From: Porodaedalea pini
Lineage: Eukaryota > Basidiomycota > Agaricomycetes > Hymenochaetales > Hymenochaetaceae
Reading direction: 5' to 3'
Assembly: GCA_002794775.1 (NCBI GenBank)
Contig: NBAY01000080.1
Span: forward strand, 62,001-126,000
DNA length: 64,000 nt
In this document: positions 32,847-45,409 of the stretch, piece after piece
How the letters are laid out: the number at the start of each line of letters is the position of its first letter
Numbering within the stretch: the stretch's first letter is position 1
Program-made: the position numbers and the translations under genes
Notes under the pieces: model-generated
Database searches by the model: none
Told to the model about the DNA's origin: nothing
The model's input: only the letters and a program-made list of their open reading frames with translations

Positions 32847-34904
32847 ATGTCAGACAAGGTCATCGCAAAGGCGAAGAATGATGAATCCGACAAGGACGCC
32901 AGCAGCATCCTTCAGGACGTGCGGGAGACGGTTGCGGACTCAGAAAAGGAGAAAGTGCCTGCGCTAGATCCGCAACCAACGGACGACCCAGCAGATCCTT
33001 TGGTACGTCCGATTTGCAGGGATCGAGCTAGCGATGCATCTGAAAAAGCGATTACTCCGTGTTAGAACTGGAACTGGGGTTGGAAACATTGGATTCTATT
33101 CCAGGTCGCGTTTGCTTCGCTTATGGCGCCGTACACAGCGGCAGGTTTGTTTTTATCGACATTTCTTGTACTTGACAGCTCTATCAATTCTTATATGTGT
33201 GTGTTCAGGCATCATTCCTGGATTCGACGCGATGGCTGCTGAGGTTCGAGCTTATATAGAACCATCCAAATAGTCATAGATCGCATAGCTTAATTGTTTT
33301 CATCCAGTTCCATCAATCCGTGAATTCCATGTCCTACCTGGTAGGAGTACACGTTCTGGGACTCGCCTGGGGAAATATATTCTGGACGCCTCTTGCTGAC
33401 TCTTTTGGACGACGCCCTGTTTACGTGTTCGCAATGTTGCTTTCCCTTGCGGGAAACGTGGGTGGATCGCGGGCTCCTACGTACAGAGCCCTCATGGCTG
33501 CGCGTTTCTTCCAAGCGCTTGGTGCATCCGCACCGAACTGTACAGGCGCAAGTACCATCGCAGACGTGTTCTTCCTCCATGAAAGAGGTGCGAAGACGGG
33601 GCTCTGGACGTACCCGTCAACTATCGGGTAAGTATCATCGCGATTCATTAATGAAAACGTAACGTGTTGACGCTCTGACTATTTAGCCCTTTCGTCGGAC
33701 CATTGGTTGGCGGGTTTCTTATACAAGCCAAAGGTGAGCAACGCTTCTGGTCATGATTAAATGATAATCCCGGACTAATATATCGAATTGGAGGCTGGCG
33801 ATGGGCAATAAACCTCATGGCGATTATCAATGGCTTTCAATTTATCCTAATGCTCTTCACGCTCCCGGAGACATTGTACGTCAGAAAGCCAGGCTTAGAT
33901 GGGAGCACATGCTCCCCGGAGAAAGCTCGAAGACATCCCATCCTATACAACTTGACGAGACCTTTCTGGAGGAGAATTGGAAGAGAGTTGAAGTGGGTGA
34001 ACTTCCTTAGACCGTTCCAGATGTGTGAGTCATACAGGCATGTGGTTCGGCAAAAGCTTATGCTGAGTGGGAAGAAGTGAGATTCCCAAATGTTGTAGCT
34101 ATTGCTCTGCCATACACGATCGGAGTGGCTTATGGGTAAGTCTATATTGGATAGCATCGCAATTGTAATTGTTGACCCTGGAATTCGTGCTTAGGGACGT
34201 CGGCTTGACAAACCTGATTCCTCAGACGTTCGGGCCATTGTATGGCTTCGATGCCTCTCAGCAAGGTTAGTGTAACTCATTGGACGTTGCGGATAATCAC
34301 GAGTCCAATGCTTCAGTCAGGTCTATCATTCCTTGGCTTCCTCATCGGCTGTCTCGCCGGCGAACTTTTATCCGGTCACCTTTCCGACGTCATCGTCGCC
34401 AAACGCGTTAAGAAAAACGACGGTGTCTTCGTTCCTGAGATGCGGCTGGCGATGTTGCCGGTCGGCTTTGTCTTGCTTCCAGTCGGACTCTTCCTTTGGG
34501 GCCTGTTTGTAGACCTTCAGGCTCCGTGGATAGGTCCAGTCTTCGCTGGCGGTATAGCAATTAGCGGTTTGCAGATAATCATCACAATAGGGTGCGTCTA
34601 CTTTTAACACACATTTAGAGGGTCAGCCTGATTTGTGTATGCACATAGGACCGCGTATTTGATTGACGCGTACAAGCCGCAAGCCGCAATCGCATCGACG
34701 ATGCTGTTTTTCTGTCGACAGTCATTCAGCTTCACAATTCCTTTCTACAATTTTGCCGCAGCGCAGCGCATCGGCTTCGCACCATGGTTCGCCGTGCAGA
34801 CCGCACTGGCGCTGCTCAGTTTCGTTCCAGCGCTGTTCCTCTTCAAATACGGTGGATACTGGAGGGAGAAGTACGGAAAGCCGAAGTTTCATTATGAGCT
34901 GTAG
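32847..34904 (+). CDS. MFS transporter (DHA1/polyamine-type)
   Basis: A proton-coupled plasma-membrane transporter with about 12 predicted membrane helices across roughly eight exons. The first ~55 residues are a charged cytosolic tail (MSDKVIAKAKNDESDKDASS). NWKHWILFQVAFASLMAPY-type sequence begins helix 1. The MFS signature between helices 2 and 3 is WTPLADSFGRRPVYV. FFQALGASAPNCTGASTIAD and GPFVGPLVGGFL follow, then a cytosolic middle loop with LPETLYVRK. The second half has LIPQTFGPLYGFDASQQG, AGELLSGHLSDVIVAKRVKK and a last exon AYLIDAYKPQAAIASTMLFF to FKYGGYWREKYGKPKFHYEL. No frame break was found. The substrate cannot be read from the sequence; related fungal proteins export drugs, polyamines or small metabolites. 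Confidence 0.9.
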
Positions 34905-36468
34905 GAGTGCCTTTCATTCCAGCTAGATCATGCCCCTTTCATTGTTCAGTGGGAATTCTTCTCCCTCTCCCCCCTTTAGGAATGCCCTGACTGCCTGCGA
35001 CGTCCGTATTTATTTATTTCATCTCGCGGATAGGCAGGCAATAGCCCTTGATCTTGGCTCAGGATTTCCGGCTCATAGGCTGAACGAACTATACCCGGTA
35101 TTCCGACTTGGCCAAGGGGTCCGAACCATTGATCTTCAGGAGCTTCTGAATCGATACGGTATTTATATCGAAGCCTCGTTCTGCGTCGTACCCTTTCCTG
35201 AGAACAGAATTCTTGACATGGCGTTTCCTTATTTCAAGAACAAATTGCAACGCCAGCGTGTTCACAACGTGTCTTTTAATTTCCTTGACGATTCTCTTCT
35301 CCCGATCATTTGCTGTCAACATGCTACTGAACGTATGTCTTGTGACCTCAATGCTGTCTATTCGCGAATAAACTTCGGCATGCATTGTTCGCCTTTCATC
35401 TGTACCTAGAGTGGCCTAGACGATCAGGACAGCTTCTTCGAACCCGTTTAGCTTCTCTATCAATGTCACACACCTCTCCTCTGCTTCCGCCGCCGGGCGA
35501 AAACGCGAACAGCTCGTGGCGTGGCTAAATGCGCAAGCCTGAGAGAGCCTGAACTTTGTTCCGAAGTCAGGTACTTGTGCCTACCGGTCCGTTGTCTTTG
35601 CACACATGGAGTGGAGCTCTGAAAAGCGTGCTGGTCCGAGTTTTCTGCATACGTCGGGCTAGATTCGTGGGCGAAGCGCCTTCGGAGTCGGGAGAACGAG
35701 TCGGGGAGCCTCATTATTCTTCTCTCTGTCCTTCTGCAAGGTTCTGCCGCACGCGCTGTCTCGGAATCGTCCTCTTCTTTTTTCTTCGAAGTGTCGAGTA
35801 AATCTTTTTGGCTTTGCAGAGCTCTGGTTTGCATCCACACTTAGAGGCATTTGCACCTTCTTATTTCAGTCAATTATTAAAAAAAACAGATAGCACATGC
35901 ACGACGAAAATCTGTCCCAGGATACTCGTTGGCACGTCCGGACGAAGAGAAGTTTCTTCAACGAGTTTTTGAAAAGTCTGCTTGTCTCCGGAGTTTGGGT
36001 ATGAGCTCTTTGCCTAATACATGTCGCTCAGAGCTGGTATACCATATATCCATGTTGCTGCACACTTACAGACTGTGTGAACTTGTCAGGTATGTTGTCA
36101 ACAAACTGTGTATGTTCATTTGAAGTTAGTCATCCTTGTTTTTGACGCCCTGAGCTAAATAAAGTCCAGACGTGTTCGAAAGGACGACTGTCATTTTCTT
36201 TTGTCACTAAAAGGCGAAAGATCACTTACTTCAGGGGGGAAACAGCGATTCGCTTTCGTCATCTGACGTCTATAATCGTCTCTGGACAACCATTTGAACA
36301 TCGTACAAAAATACGTGCAGACCGAATCCCGAGGAGGAACAATTCTGCAGGAATTCATAGGGGTCAGAAAGGTATAAGAGGCCGTCGAGGCTTCACTCTA
36401 AACTTCAGCAGCACTCAGCTCTACAATTACTCTTCTCAGCAGCTCTAAGTCTCTCTCTGTTCTTCGAT
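34905..36468. promoter_or_regulatory. intergenic region with promoter of small secreted protein
   Basis: Mostly without recognisable content; a 159-codon ORF at 34930-35409 looks random. A TATAAG box at 36373-36378 lies about 91 bp before the start at 36469, with a CT-rich leader that fits an efficiently expressed gene. Confidence 0.45.
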
Positions 36469-36741
36469 ATGCAGTCCTTCACCAAGCTCGTCGTCGTCGC
36501 TTCCGTCGCGTCCTTCGCGGCTGCCGCCCCTCAGCTGGGCGGTCTGCCGAGTCTGCCTGTCTGCCTCACCGGCGACCTCGCCTCCGCTCTTCCAGCTGGA
36601 GTGGACCTCGTGTCTTGCGCTGCGCCCGAGACATGCACGTCCGTAGCCACTGCTCTCGCCGCAGTCCCCATCCTCGGAAGCATCCTTGGGGGTATCATCA
36701 ACGAGCTCCCGGCCGGCGTTGGCGTAATTATCTTTGTTTAA
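36469..36741 (+). CDS. small secreted protein, 90 aa
   Basis: Intronless ORF. It starts MQSFTKLVVVASVASFAAAAP, a clear signal peptide. The mature ~70 residues are Leu/Ala/Gly/Pro-rich with three Cys (LPVCLTGD, DLVSCAAPE, ETCTSVA) and a hydrophobic C-terminal half (VPILGSILGGIINELPAGVG). It has too few cysteines for a hydrophobin (eight) or a CFEM domain (eight), so I leave it unnamed. The TATA box, CT-rich leader and high proportion of C/G-ending codons suggest strong expression. Its role could be at an air or host interface, but nothing shows this. Confidence 0.75.
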   Translation: MQSFTKLVVVASVASFAAAAPQLGGLPSLPVCLTGDLASALPAGVDLVSCAAPETCTSVATALAAVPILGSILGGIINELPAGVGVIIFV

Positions 36742-38798
36742 TGTTAAAAGTTGCGTAGATTGCTAATACGTTTCAATTTCGTTCACTTAGTTGTGCTCGT
36801 GAGAGCCTACGAGGCTAGCTACAAGTCAAGGAAAGCGATGGGAATGATTGTTGATTGTAGGTGTCTTCTATCGATATTCTCCTTTTCATTCAGACTAAAG
36901 CTGCTCATGACGCAGGATTTGACCTTGATTCATTCTTTGGGGATTCTGACTGATATATTGGATGGATAAGCATTATGTTCATTTGTTGATGACATGGGGC
37001 TAAATGTACACGAGATGCCCATGTCTGCCAATACCGCTACTTGTTGCTATTATGATTTTGTTGTACAAATGCTTCCGGGGAAATGATATATGGTGATTAT
37101 ATGGATATTGCGTTATTTAGTCTGAATTTGAGTTTGAATTCGAATGGTCCCTAAACTTAAAAAGGACGCTGATTACATATGTATTTTGAGCTCCGCCCCG
37201 AAATTCTGACGCGTTTCGACGTGTCGTGATCACGCCGTACGCGTGTCTTCTTGAGCTCCTATATTTTCGGCACTGGCTGGACTCGTTTCCTGGACAGATA
37301 TCCTCTAAACCTCGGAAGACTCCAGTTGAAAGGGATGTATGTACATGAAAGGTGTCTCCATTGCATGAACTCGTTCCTTCTCGCAAGTACCTATCTTCGT
37401 GATCATCGCTTCTCGGTCAGTCTAGACACTAGAGCTAGTTGTGTCAGTGTACAGCACATTTCAACTTGCAGCGCTTATCTCTCAGGTTCGGTGCTCACCA
37501 CTTTACTGGCACTTTTTGGCTTCGCCGAGTACATGAATCTCGAGAACCTCTTAATCTTAACGTCATCGATGTTTCCAGACGGGCTTATCCCCAAGCCACC
37601 GTGCTTTAGACCTTTCCCTTGGATTTGGATGTCTTTCGGCTTGATCAAGCTTACAGAATGGATTTGACTCCTTTATCAAGTTAAAGCAAATTCTCATCTA
37701 TCCTTCATTCTTTGCGGCCGCGCACCTTGAGAAAGTCGCGCCTCAAAACCCCGATATCTTGCGGTCGGCGGGACTTGTGTCCTGGATTACCAAGCACTGG
37801 TGGTATCACGCCACCTGTCGAATACTGCTCCGACTATTGTAAGCTTACTGTGAGGCTCTTGGTGCTCGAGGTCTTGGTCGAAGTGGCGTATATTCGTCTG
37901 TGTTTCCTCATGCCTGAATCTCAGATGTGCGGTTGGGAAGGAGAATGCTCGAGATAACTCGCATGACTGTTTTAGACCGCTCCCATCTTTGCGAACAAGA
38001 TGAACATCTTTTTGAGATATGGCATGGTGAGATGCCAATCTCCATCAGCTGCGTCGCCATCATCATTCATACTATCGAATAAGAACAATACATGGATGAC
38101 TACAATCATTGTGAGTAAATTTATGGGTATTGTTTCTCGTTCTGTGCATATACAGCAAATTGAACAGCCTACCTAACCTCAGTGTGGTGCATGCCAAGCG
38201 GCACGCGTCGGTCGTGTCGGGTGTCACGGTCTCCCCAGAACATCTTCTTTCGGTGTCCTGCTCCATAGATATCATCACAATAAGTCATAGAAAAAAGAGG
38301 AGGATGGAGGTTCTGTATAGTTTTATTGCAAGTTTTTGTACGTATACGTCTCACCAGCACCGTACGAAAAAGACGCGGAAATGCGCACGCAACCCATATT
38401 GGGCCAAGACTTTGCCGGCCTGGTGATCCGATTTCGGCATCACGATCAAGCGCCCCTCACTATCGACCTCGACCGAACCTCCTTCAACTTCAAGAAACAT
38501 TGACGAAAAAAAAAACAGCTTACAGGATCTGTGGAATCGAGAAACAAATGTAGGGCAATATGAAGGACCTAGCTTCATCGATAGGACAGCGGACAGCGAA
38601 TACAAGGGCGGAGGTTTGAGGCCGTGCTTAAGGGTGCAGGCGCGTCTCGCGGACACAGCCTTGATGACAATCAGTGAAATTGCCCAGGCGATGCACTGGC
38701 CCGGTGCCCTTGTGTTATAAAACGCACTCTCGACGCGTGAATTTGTTCTTTCATTGCTTCTCTCCATCACGGTCTATTTCTTTTTGCGCACCCTCGAC
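36742..38798. other. intergenic region with protease promoter
   Basis: About 2 kb. ORFs of 60-139 codons on both strands (for example 37251-37667 plus and 38351-38770 minus) show no family signal. A TATAAAA box at 38716-38722 lies about 80 bp before the aspartic protease start. Confidence 0.4.
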
Positions 38799-40798
38799 AT
38801 GAAGCTCGCGGGTTCCTCTGGCGTATTCGGTGCACTCCTCGCGGTGACCTCGGCTGGAGCGGTTTCTTTCCCGATTATTGGACGCTCACGAGCATCCAGT
38901 TCGGACCTTCTCACCAAGAGGACCGTCAACATTGGTGCCTTTGGAAATGGCAGTGAGGTGGTTATAAGCGACGCAGACACCATCTATTCGGCCAACCTTA
39001 CACTTGGAGGAGCGGAATTCAAGGTACTGATTGACACTGGAAGGTGTGTGAATCGATCCACTTTTTAGGTTATGAGAATCTGACTTCCGTGTCTTGCAGT
39101 GCCGATTTATGGGTTATTGGAGATGTACCCGGAACTAAAAACCTCAGTATCGAGGCTGAAGTCACTTACGCTTCGGGCTCAGCCAAAGGTATGTCTTACA
39201 CAAGCTGCAATTTTTTATCTTTGCTGAACTGTATTGCTAGGCTTCATCAATACGGCCGATCTAGATTTCGACGATTTTACGGTCAAGGATCAAGCTTACA
39301 GTACGTTTTCGAGACGACTAGCCTTTTCACCTTCCTCTAATTGTTCATCTTCAACAAGTCAAAGTCCTTCCCAACTCCAGCAATCCAGACACTCAGGGTC
39401 TTATTGGCCTGGGGCCTAGCTCGCTCTCGAGTGTCCGATCGCTAGTCAAATCCTCCGCCGGGGACACCCCGCTCGACCGCATCTTCCGCCAAAACACCTC
39501 AACGCCCAACTTCATCTCCGTGCTCCTCTCACGCGAGACGGACAACAACCCAGGAGGCGCGGCGCCGCAGACTGGTCAGCTCACGATCGGGTCGGTCATC
39601 CCGACGCTCGAGGATATCACGAAACAGAAGAAGCTACCTGCGCTCAAGGACCAGTTTGGCATACAGCACTGGGAGACGTTGCTTGATGCGAATGGGATCA
39701 TAGGCCCGGATGGCAACAATATACCGACGAATACGACGATTCCAAACCCAGATCAAGGCACGGCGAACCAGCTGCACGTCGCCTTTGACACTGGCTTCAC
39801 CTACCCTCAGGTCCCGAGAGACGTCGCAGATGCCATCTATGGACGCGTTCCTGACGCAGAATTCGTCCCGCAAACAGGTTCACCAGGCTACTGGCGGGTG
39901 CCTTGCGACTACGAGTTGAATATCACCTTTGTCTTCGGCGGCGTCAAGTACCCGATCTCACCTCTGGATCTCACTATGACTGAGCAAACAGACTCGTCTG
40001 GAAAAGCCAAGACTTGCATGTCTACGGTGCGCATGAACTTTCTTGATGTATTGTTTGTTCGACTGACGTGTTGCTTTAGTTCCAACAAATATCTCCATCT
40101 GTCGCCGACCATGAGACCTTCGGAGCGTTCGATGCAATTCTTGGCATGGCATACTGTAAGCCAACTACTCTTGACTGTACTGCGTACGAGACCTGAGTAA
40201 CCATTGGTCAGTGCGCAACACGTACTTGCTCATCAACTTCGGTGACTTCGTCGACGGCTCCAACTCGTCCGTTGCAAATCCATACATTCAACTTCTCTCC
40301 ACGACCGACCCAAGCTCCGCCCACATCGACTTCGTCAACGCACGGCTCAACGGCGTCGACACGACCGGTTCCCAGCCAGCCCTGCTCTCCGAAGCCGACG
40401 CGAAACACTCACCTGAGACGGCGTCCGACGGCGACGCAGACACGGACTCGCTCAAGGACGCATACAATCGCGCGAAGAACGGCGCAAAGAAGCTGTTCTA
40501 CAAGACCGTGTGGTTCATCGTCGCGGTCTCCGTGGGCGGTGTGCTGCTGCTTGCGCTCATTGGATGGTGCCTCTTCTCGCGCTGCCGCACGCGGAGGAGC
40601 AACGTGCGCACGGAGGCCGCGTTCAGGCCTGCAATGGCGGGTGTGGGCGCATATGCTCCTCTGCACGACTCCATGGGCCGCCCGCAGAATGGACACTCCG
40701 CGCAGCCATCATACGACGCTGGAGCATATGGCTTCGGCGGGTATTCGAATGCAGCGTACACAGAACCGAGATACCAATATGGCGGACGTGGTGTCTAA
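38799..40798 (+). CDS. A1 aspartic protease with C-terminal membrane anchor
   Basis: Pepsin-family endopeptidase. The start at 38799 reads MKLAGSSGVFGALLAVTSAGAVS (signal peptide) before a short propeptide. Introns fall inside DTG|S and after ASGSAKG. The first catalytic motif is VLIDTGSADLWVIGD. IGLGPSSLSSVRSL follows, and the second catalytic motif is HVAFDTGFTYPQVP, in which Phe-Asp-Thr-Gly replaces the more common Val/Ile-Asp-Thr-Gly. DAILGMAYLRNTYLLINFGD closes the pepsin fold. A Ser/Asp-rich spacer, one transmembrane helix (TVWFIVAVSVGGVLLLALIG) and a basic then Tyr/Gly-rich cytosolic tail (CRTRRSN, YGGRGV end) follow, so it is a type I membrane protease or a cell-surface enzyme like other basidiomycete members. 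Intact, about 570 residues. Confidence 0.92.
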
Positions 40799-41550
40799 GC
40801 AAAAAGTCGACATCTTCATTTTTCTACTGTTCCATTCTTTGCTGGGTTTTATTTCCACGCTTCCACTCACGTACGGATGGATTACTTCACTTTCCCACTC
40901 ACACCTTCTTGTTCACTTCACTCTCACGTAATTTAACACACATTGCCCGTCTCTCTCATCTATTCCAGTGCATCTAACGGATCTTGGACAATGCGGATTC
41001 ATCGCAAGTAAATTACACTCATCATCTTGATAACTATGTACCATTAGCTCTTTGGCATCTTGGCACTCAATGACATACCTGACAACACTTTTGCGTACTG
41101 TCCCACCTGGTAACTTGATCCATAAAGCATGCAGTTGAAGTGGCTGGGAAAAGTCGAAGCATAGGTGTGCGAAGTCTGCGACAAGTGCATGAAGTACATC
41201 CCACAAAGTCCCGTTCAGCTAAAAGTACGCCTCTGGGCTTGACCTAATGTGCAGACAGCTTTAGAGACATGTATATTTCATGGGATGGCGAGCACTCTAT
41301 GAGACGGGACACGGCTTTCCTCAACGATACCGAGCATAGATGGTGACCAGTGATAAGAGCGCTGAGTAGGCGTTCGTCCATGAGCGAAGCCTCCTTTGAG
41401 CTGGAATCGTGCGAGTCATGATCTATTGAGCTATGCATAGCTCGTCATCGTTGTGTCTTGGCATCCCACAACACTGAGAAGCCTTAAAAGGCTTGCTGTC
41501 CAACGAAGCTCGCCTTAGCTACGTTCCCAACGACGTCAACGTCAAAGGAT
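40799..41550. other. intergenic region
   Basis: 3' flank of the protease and upstream region of the ABM-like gene. A short word pair AGCCTTAAAAGGCTT near 41491-41505 forms a palindrome. No gene seen. Confidence 0.4.
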
Positions 41551-42481
41551 ATGTCTACCCGTAAGTCTCTAAGACCATGTCTCCTTCCTCCTGACATATA
41601 GCAACGCAACGCTCACCGCTTCTTCTTTTCCCAATTCTTCGGCTCGATTAGCAGCATCACTTGGTCTATTCGTCCCGTTGCCCGCGAACGCAGGCCAGTC
41701 GTCTGCTGTCGCCGACTTCCTGCGCGCGGGCCACTCGCTCCTCACGGACGAGCCGCGCACACTACAGTGGTATGCTCTACGCTACGAGAGCACCGAGCCG
41801 ACATTCGCGATCTTCGACACGTTCGCCAAAGAGGAGGGATGTGCAGCGCATCTCAACGGTGAGTAGCACGATAGTTGTTCTTAGGGTCTCGGTTCACTGT
41901 AATAGCTGATTTTCCCAATGTGCAAATCAAAAGGCAAGATCGCAGAGGCGCTCGTCGCGAACGCGCCCACTCTGATCGCGGGAGCGCCGCAGATTAACAA
42001 GGCGCAGGTGCTGGCAAGCAAAGTCCAGAAGGCGGACGTCAAGCTCGGGCTGCGCGTCCTCGCCGAGGCGAAGGCAGACAAAGTGGAGGACGTCAAGAAG
42101 TTCTTGATCGTGAGTCGCAGACGGTGTGACCCGTTTCCTAAGGAACTTTGAAACAGCTGAGCAGTAACACCATATACACGTAGTCCGCGCTTCCTCTTGT
42201 GGAAGAGGAGACGCTCACACCGCAGTGGTATGCCATCCAGCTCGAGGGCTCGAACGTCTTCGGGATTCTGGACTTCTCGGAGGGGGAGGAAGGAAGGTGA
42301 GCTTTAGATTCTGATGAGATCTGCAACTGGGTTGTAACGTTTCTGATTATTGGAAATCGACTCCAGACAGGCCCATCTCAATGGAAAGGTCGCCGCAGCT
42401 CTGTTCGCAAAAGCTGATGAGCTCTTCGTACAGATACCGGAGGTCGTGAAGGTAGATGTTGTGGCAAGCAGGGTGCTCTAA
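41551..42481 (+). CDS. tandem ABM-like dimeric alpha-beta barrel protein
   Basis: Five exons: 41551-41560, 41652-41858, 41934-42109, 42184-42296 and 42367-42481, giving about 206 residues. The start reads MSTPASLGLFVPLPANAG. Two ~90-residue repeats each look like an antibiotic-biosynthesis-monooxygenase (ABM) fold. Repeat 1 has TLQWYALRYE, FAIFDTFAKEEG and AHLNGKIAEAL. Repeat 2 has TPQWYAIQLEGS, FGILDFSEGEEG and AHLNGKVAAAL. The QWYA...F.I.D.F....AHLNGK pattern is shared by both halves, so the gene arose by internal duplication. Cytosolic; no cofactor site is evident. It may act in stress response or in oxidation of small aromatic compounds, but no function is proven. Confidence 0.8.
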
Positions 42482-43672
42482 GATACTCTTAATCGCGTAA
42501 GACATCCTGTTGTGCATAAACAAGGAAACGTTCGTTCCTTTCATTTATTGGTGTCCGTGCTTGACGCTTCGAAATTGAAATTGAGGAAAGAGCTCTAGAA
42601 TTAGAATACTGCGTTAAAATCTATGCCTGAGCGTCTGGTCCTTGAATATAAATGTAGGCGCTCAAATATTGATGTATTGCGGACGGCAAGTTTCCAAACC
42701 GAGCATCACGCGGGTCCAGCGCGCGAGGAAAAGACGGCGAAAGTTGAGTACCGTTAGGATCATACGTGCATGGATTTATATAAGTCTCAGGAAGCATGTC
42801 GACAGAGTTGAAACGGAGCATAGTCTGAACGTGCAAGAGATCTTTAAGCAGGAGGGTGAGACTTAAAGTGCAATCAATGTTGATTGATCGCAGCAAGCTG
42901 ATCACGGGCCTCGAGGTCCACTGTACATGTGTCGCCGAGTCCTCCGTCTCACCGCTCAAAGATGCAACACTCTGACATGTAAAACAATCGATAGATCGTG
43001 AAGAGAATAGGGGTAAGCACTTTTCAGCCGTACCAGAATACAGTAGAGCGTTATCTAACAAAGTGGAGTAAAGAGCTGCTCTGACAGACTTCCGCTTTTG
43101 CTTCTACCAAAATTGAGATTCGAGATGGATTATGCTCCGATTTCCGCTTTCAACGGTACGAAGGTCGAGGCATTCCCAAAAGGACTCTGTGCAAGCTCTA
43201 GCCGACGATGATGTGGGAAATGAGCGGCGGACAAGCGCCGCTAAGCGCTCCGACGACCGGTAAATAACCAAAACCTGCCTCAACGGCTCATCTGTGCCTT
43301 CAGCCACACCAGTTCTCGGGGATGCTTTCATAATGCTTAGCCAGAGAAGCTGCGGAATAAATACAAAGAGTGAAACTCGATCGATAGGGAAGAACAGTTT
43401 GGAACCTGCAAGCAACTCAAGGCAGCACGGGCGGGTCCGAGGTGAGCGGGCTGTGCAGAAACCAGACTAGCGTCGAGCGCCCACGCTCAGCTCGCCTATA
43501 CACCGCTCAATACTTCAAACTGACCCTTTGACATCGCATTTTGATCTCATCCCTCTTCTACCTACTTCCGCCTCGACGGCTTTCTTTCTCCGTCCCACTT
43601 CCTCTGGCCACTAGGCGGCGAGCCTCTGGAGGACACCAGCTGCGTCGCACGTTCAAACATCATCGAAGCACC
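42482..43672. other. intergenic region with doubtful minus-strand ORFs
   Basis: Contains one possible minus-strand gene (listed separately). The stretch 43500-43672 is the CT-rich leader of the next membrane protein. Confidence 0.35.
42621..43331 (-). CDS. doubtful hypothetical two-exon gene
   Basis: The upper piece begins MKASPRTGVAEGTDEPLRQ at 43331 and the lower piece (from about 42990) reads SLSGETEDSATHVQW to YIQGPDAQA with a stop at 42621. Both have fairly protein-like composition, and an intron between them is possible. I recognise no family and the join is not fixed, so this may be noncoding. Confidence 0.25.
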
Positions 43673-45409
43673 ATGGCTCGCGGATCAAAATTACTGCTGG
43701 TCCTTGGTCTGGCTATGTCATGGGGCTTGAGTGCAGCAGACGATACGGGGAGTGCGGCTTTCAACTGGGGATTCAGCAATAATGTACGTCGCCCCGTCGC
43801 TTTCTCGCTCGATGTTTCTCGAATACGATACTGAGCTCCTGTATGATACACTCAGATGGTCTCGACGGACCTGACGCAGTGCAGCAGTTACGGCATTTCC
43901 ATCTCCGCTCTCCCAACCAACTCGAGTAGCTTTGGTGTACCGCCGTACTACATGATCGCGTGGAAGCCGAATGGCATTCCGACAGTGAGCCCTATTGGAT
44001 CGGATCGTAACAATCTTTCCTGGACGGTCAATCAAGCCAGTGGTAAGTTACAAGCTTTCTCCTATGAACTTGACTGACTGACTGACTGTGTCTAAAGGCT
44101 CTTCACTTATTTTGACGGTTGCTGACAGCCTCGGGATGGCGGGCGGAGAGGCACCAAACCTTTACGACGTCTTTGGTTGGCGTTCCTCCTTTTCTTTCTG
44201 CTTTACCTTTCCCTGACAAAGACATTTTAGATGGTGATTCGAGTTGCCTTCCCTCTGCGCCTTCGACGAAAATCACGTTAGTCGCAAACGTTTCTACGTC
44301 AGACCCCCTAGAAACATGCGAGCCGTTGGGTTTGCGCGTGTATGGCGGTCAAATGCCATACACCATTTCACTTGCAGCTGTGAACTCTCCGGTGGTTACG
44401 AATGTGACACTGAACAACAACGACGATGTCTTGACCTGGCCGAATCTAGCCGATCCTAATGGACAGTTAGTTGGTACGTCGACATGAAATTGTACTCTTT
44501 TCTGCATGCTCATGCACAGTGGGCGCATTAGCATCCGTGTCCGATGCCAACGGGATTTGGGGCACAAGCACGGGAATCTTCAAAACCGCCGGCGCCGAGG
44601 TCAACAGCTGCGGCATAACCACCACGTCGGGAAATTCTGCCAACGTGGACCAGCATCCTGCACAACCATCCAATTCACATGCAACAGTCATTGTCGCGGT
44701 CGTTGTCCCTATCGTCGTCGTCTGCCTTCTCGTCGGCCTCGCATTCTTCCTCTGGCGCCGACGCCAACAAAAGGCACGTGCGCCGGAGCCCGCATTCCTC
44801 CCAGATGCGTGGACGGGGCCATCAATCGTGGAAACAGGCCCTGGTGGATCCTCAGCATACTCCCCGTATGACCCGCCTCCGAGCTCGAAACTCGCGCGGT
44901 ACCGCGACGAGTTTGGCGGCTCGCACTCCCGAACGTCGTCCAGCCAACTTGGAATCGGGATGGGGTACCTTTCTCCTGGAATGACACCGACACCGCACCG
45001 CACCGGAACGTTTGATGGGTACTCCGGTCCAGGAAGCGTGGTGTCGGGCTTCCATTCGAACGGAGGCTCCGTTGGGGGTGGGAAGGGTGACCCGCGCCTG
45101 CCTCCAGGTGTATCTGGCGAATGGACAGTTGAGCCTGAGATCATAATACAGCATCGCGACGGCGGCGCTGTGCAGGAGATCCCACCACCCTACCTCGATC
45201 ATAGCGCACAGGCGACACCGTCAAGCGCTCCTGTTGCTGCTGAGTCTTCCAACGCAGTTGGGTTGAGCGTTGTGGACTCTTCGGCTGACACGAGTAGGCC
45301 GTCAAGCTCGGCTGAGCCCTCTCCAGAGACCTCTGGCAGCTCTACGCCACTATATCCCAGGCCGAGCATGTACAAGGGCAAAGGCAAGGAAACTGCACTC
45401 CTGACATGA
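43673..45409 (+). CDS. single-pass membrane protein with Ser-rich tail
   Basis: Five exons (43673-43783, 43856-44042, 44098-44175, 44231-44473, 44520-45409). MARGSKLLLVLGLAMSWGLSA is a signal peptide. The ~230-residue outer region has a beta-sandwich look (STDLTQCSSYGISISALP, PPYYMIAWKPNG, LTVADSLG, TCEPLGLRVYGGQMPYTISL) and ends in a Ser/Thr-rich stem. One membrane helix (TVIVAVVVPIVVVCLLVGL) is followed by WRRRQQK and a long disordered cytosolic tail containing GFHSNGGSVGGGKGDPRLPP, HRDGGAVQEIPPPYLDHSA and many Ser/Pro. The architecture recalls fungal wall-stress sensor-like proteins and is common in Agaricomycetes; the function is not established. Confidence 0.82.

Noticed and set aside
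34930..35409. 159-aa plus-strand ORF downstream of the MFS gene
   Set aside because: Composition looks random, with no conserved motif or intron signals.
37251..37667. 138-aa plus-strand ORF
   Set aside because: No recognisable domain; mixed composition typical of chance reading frames.
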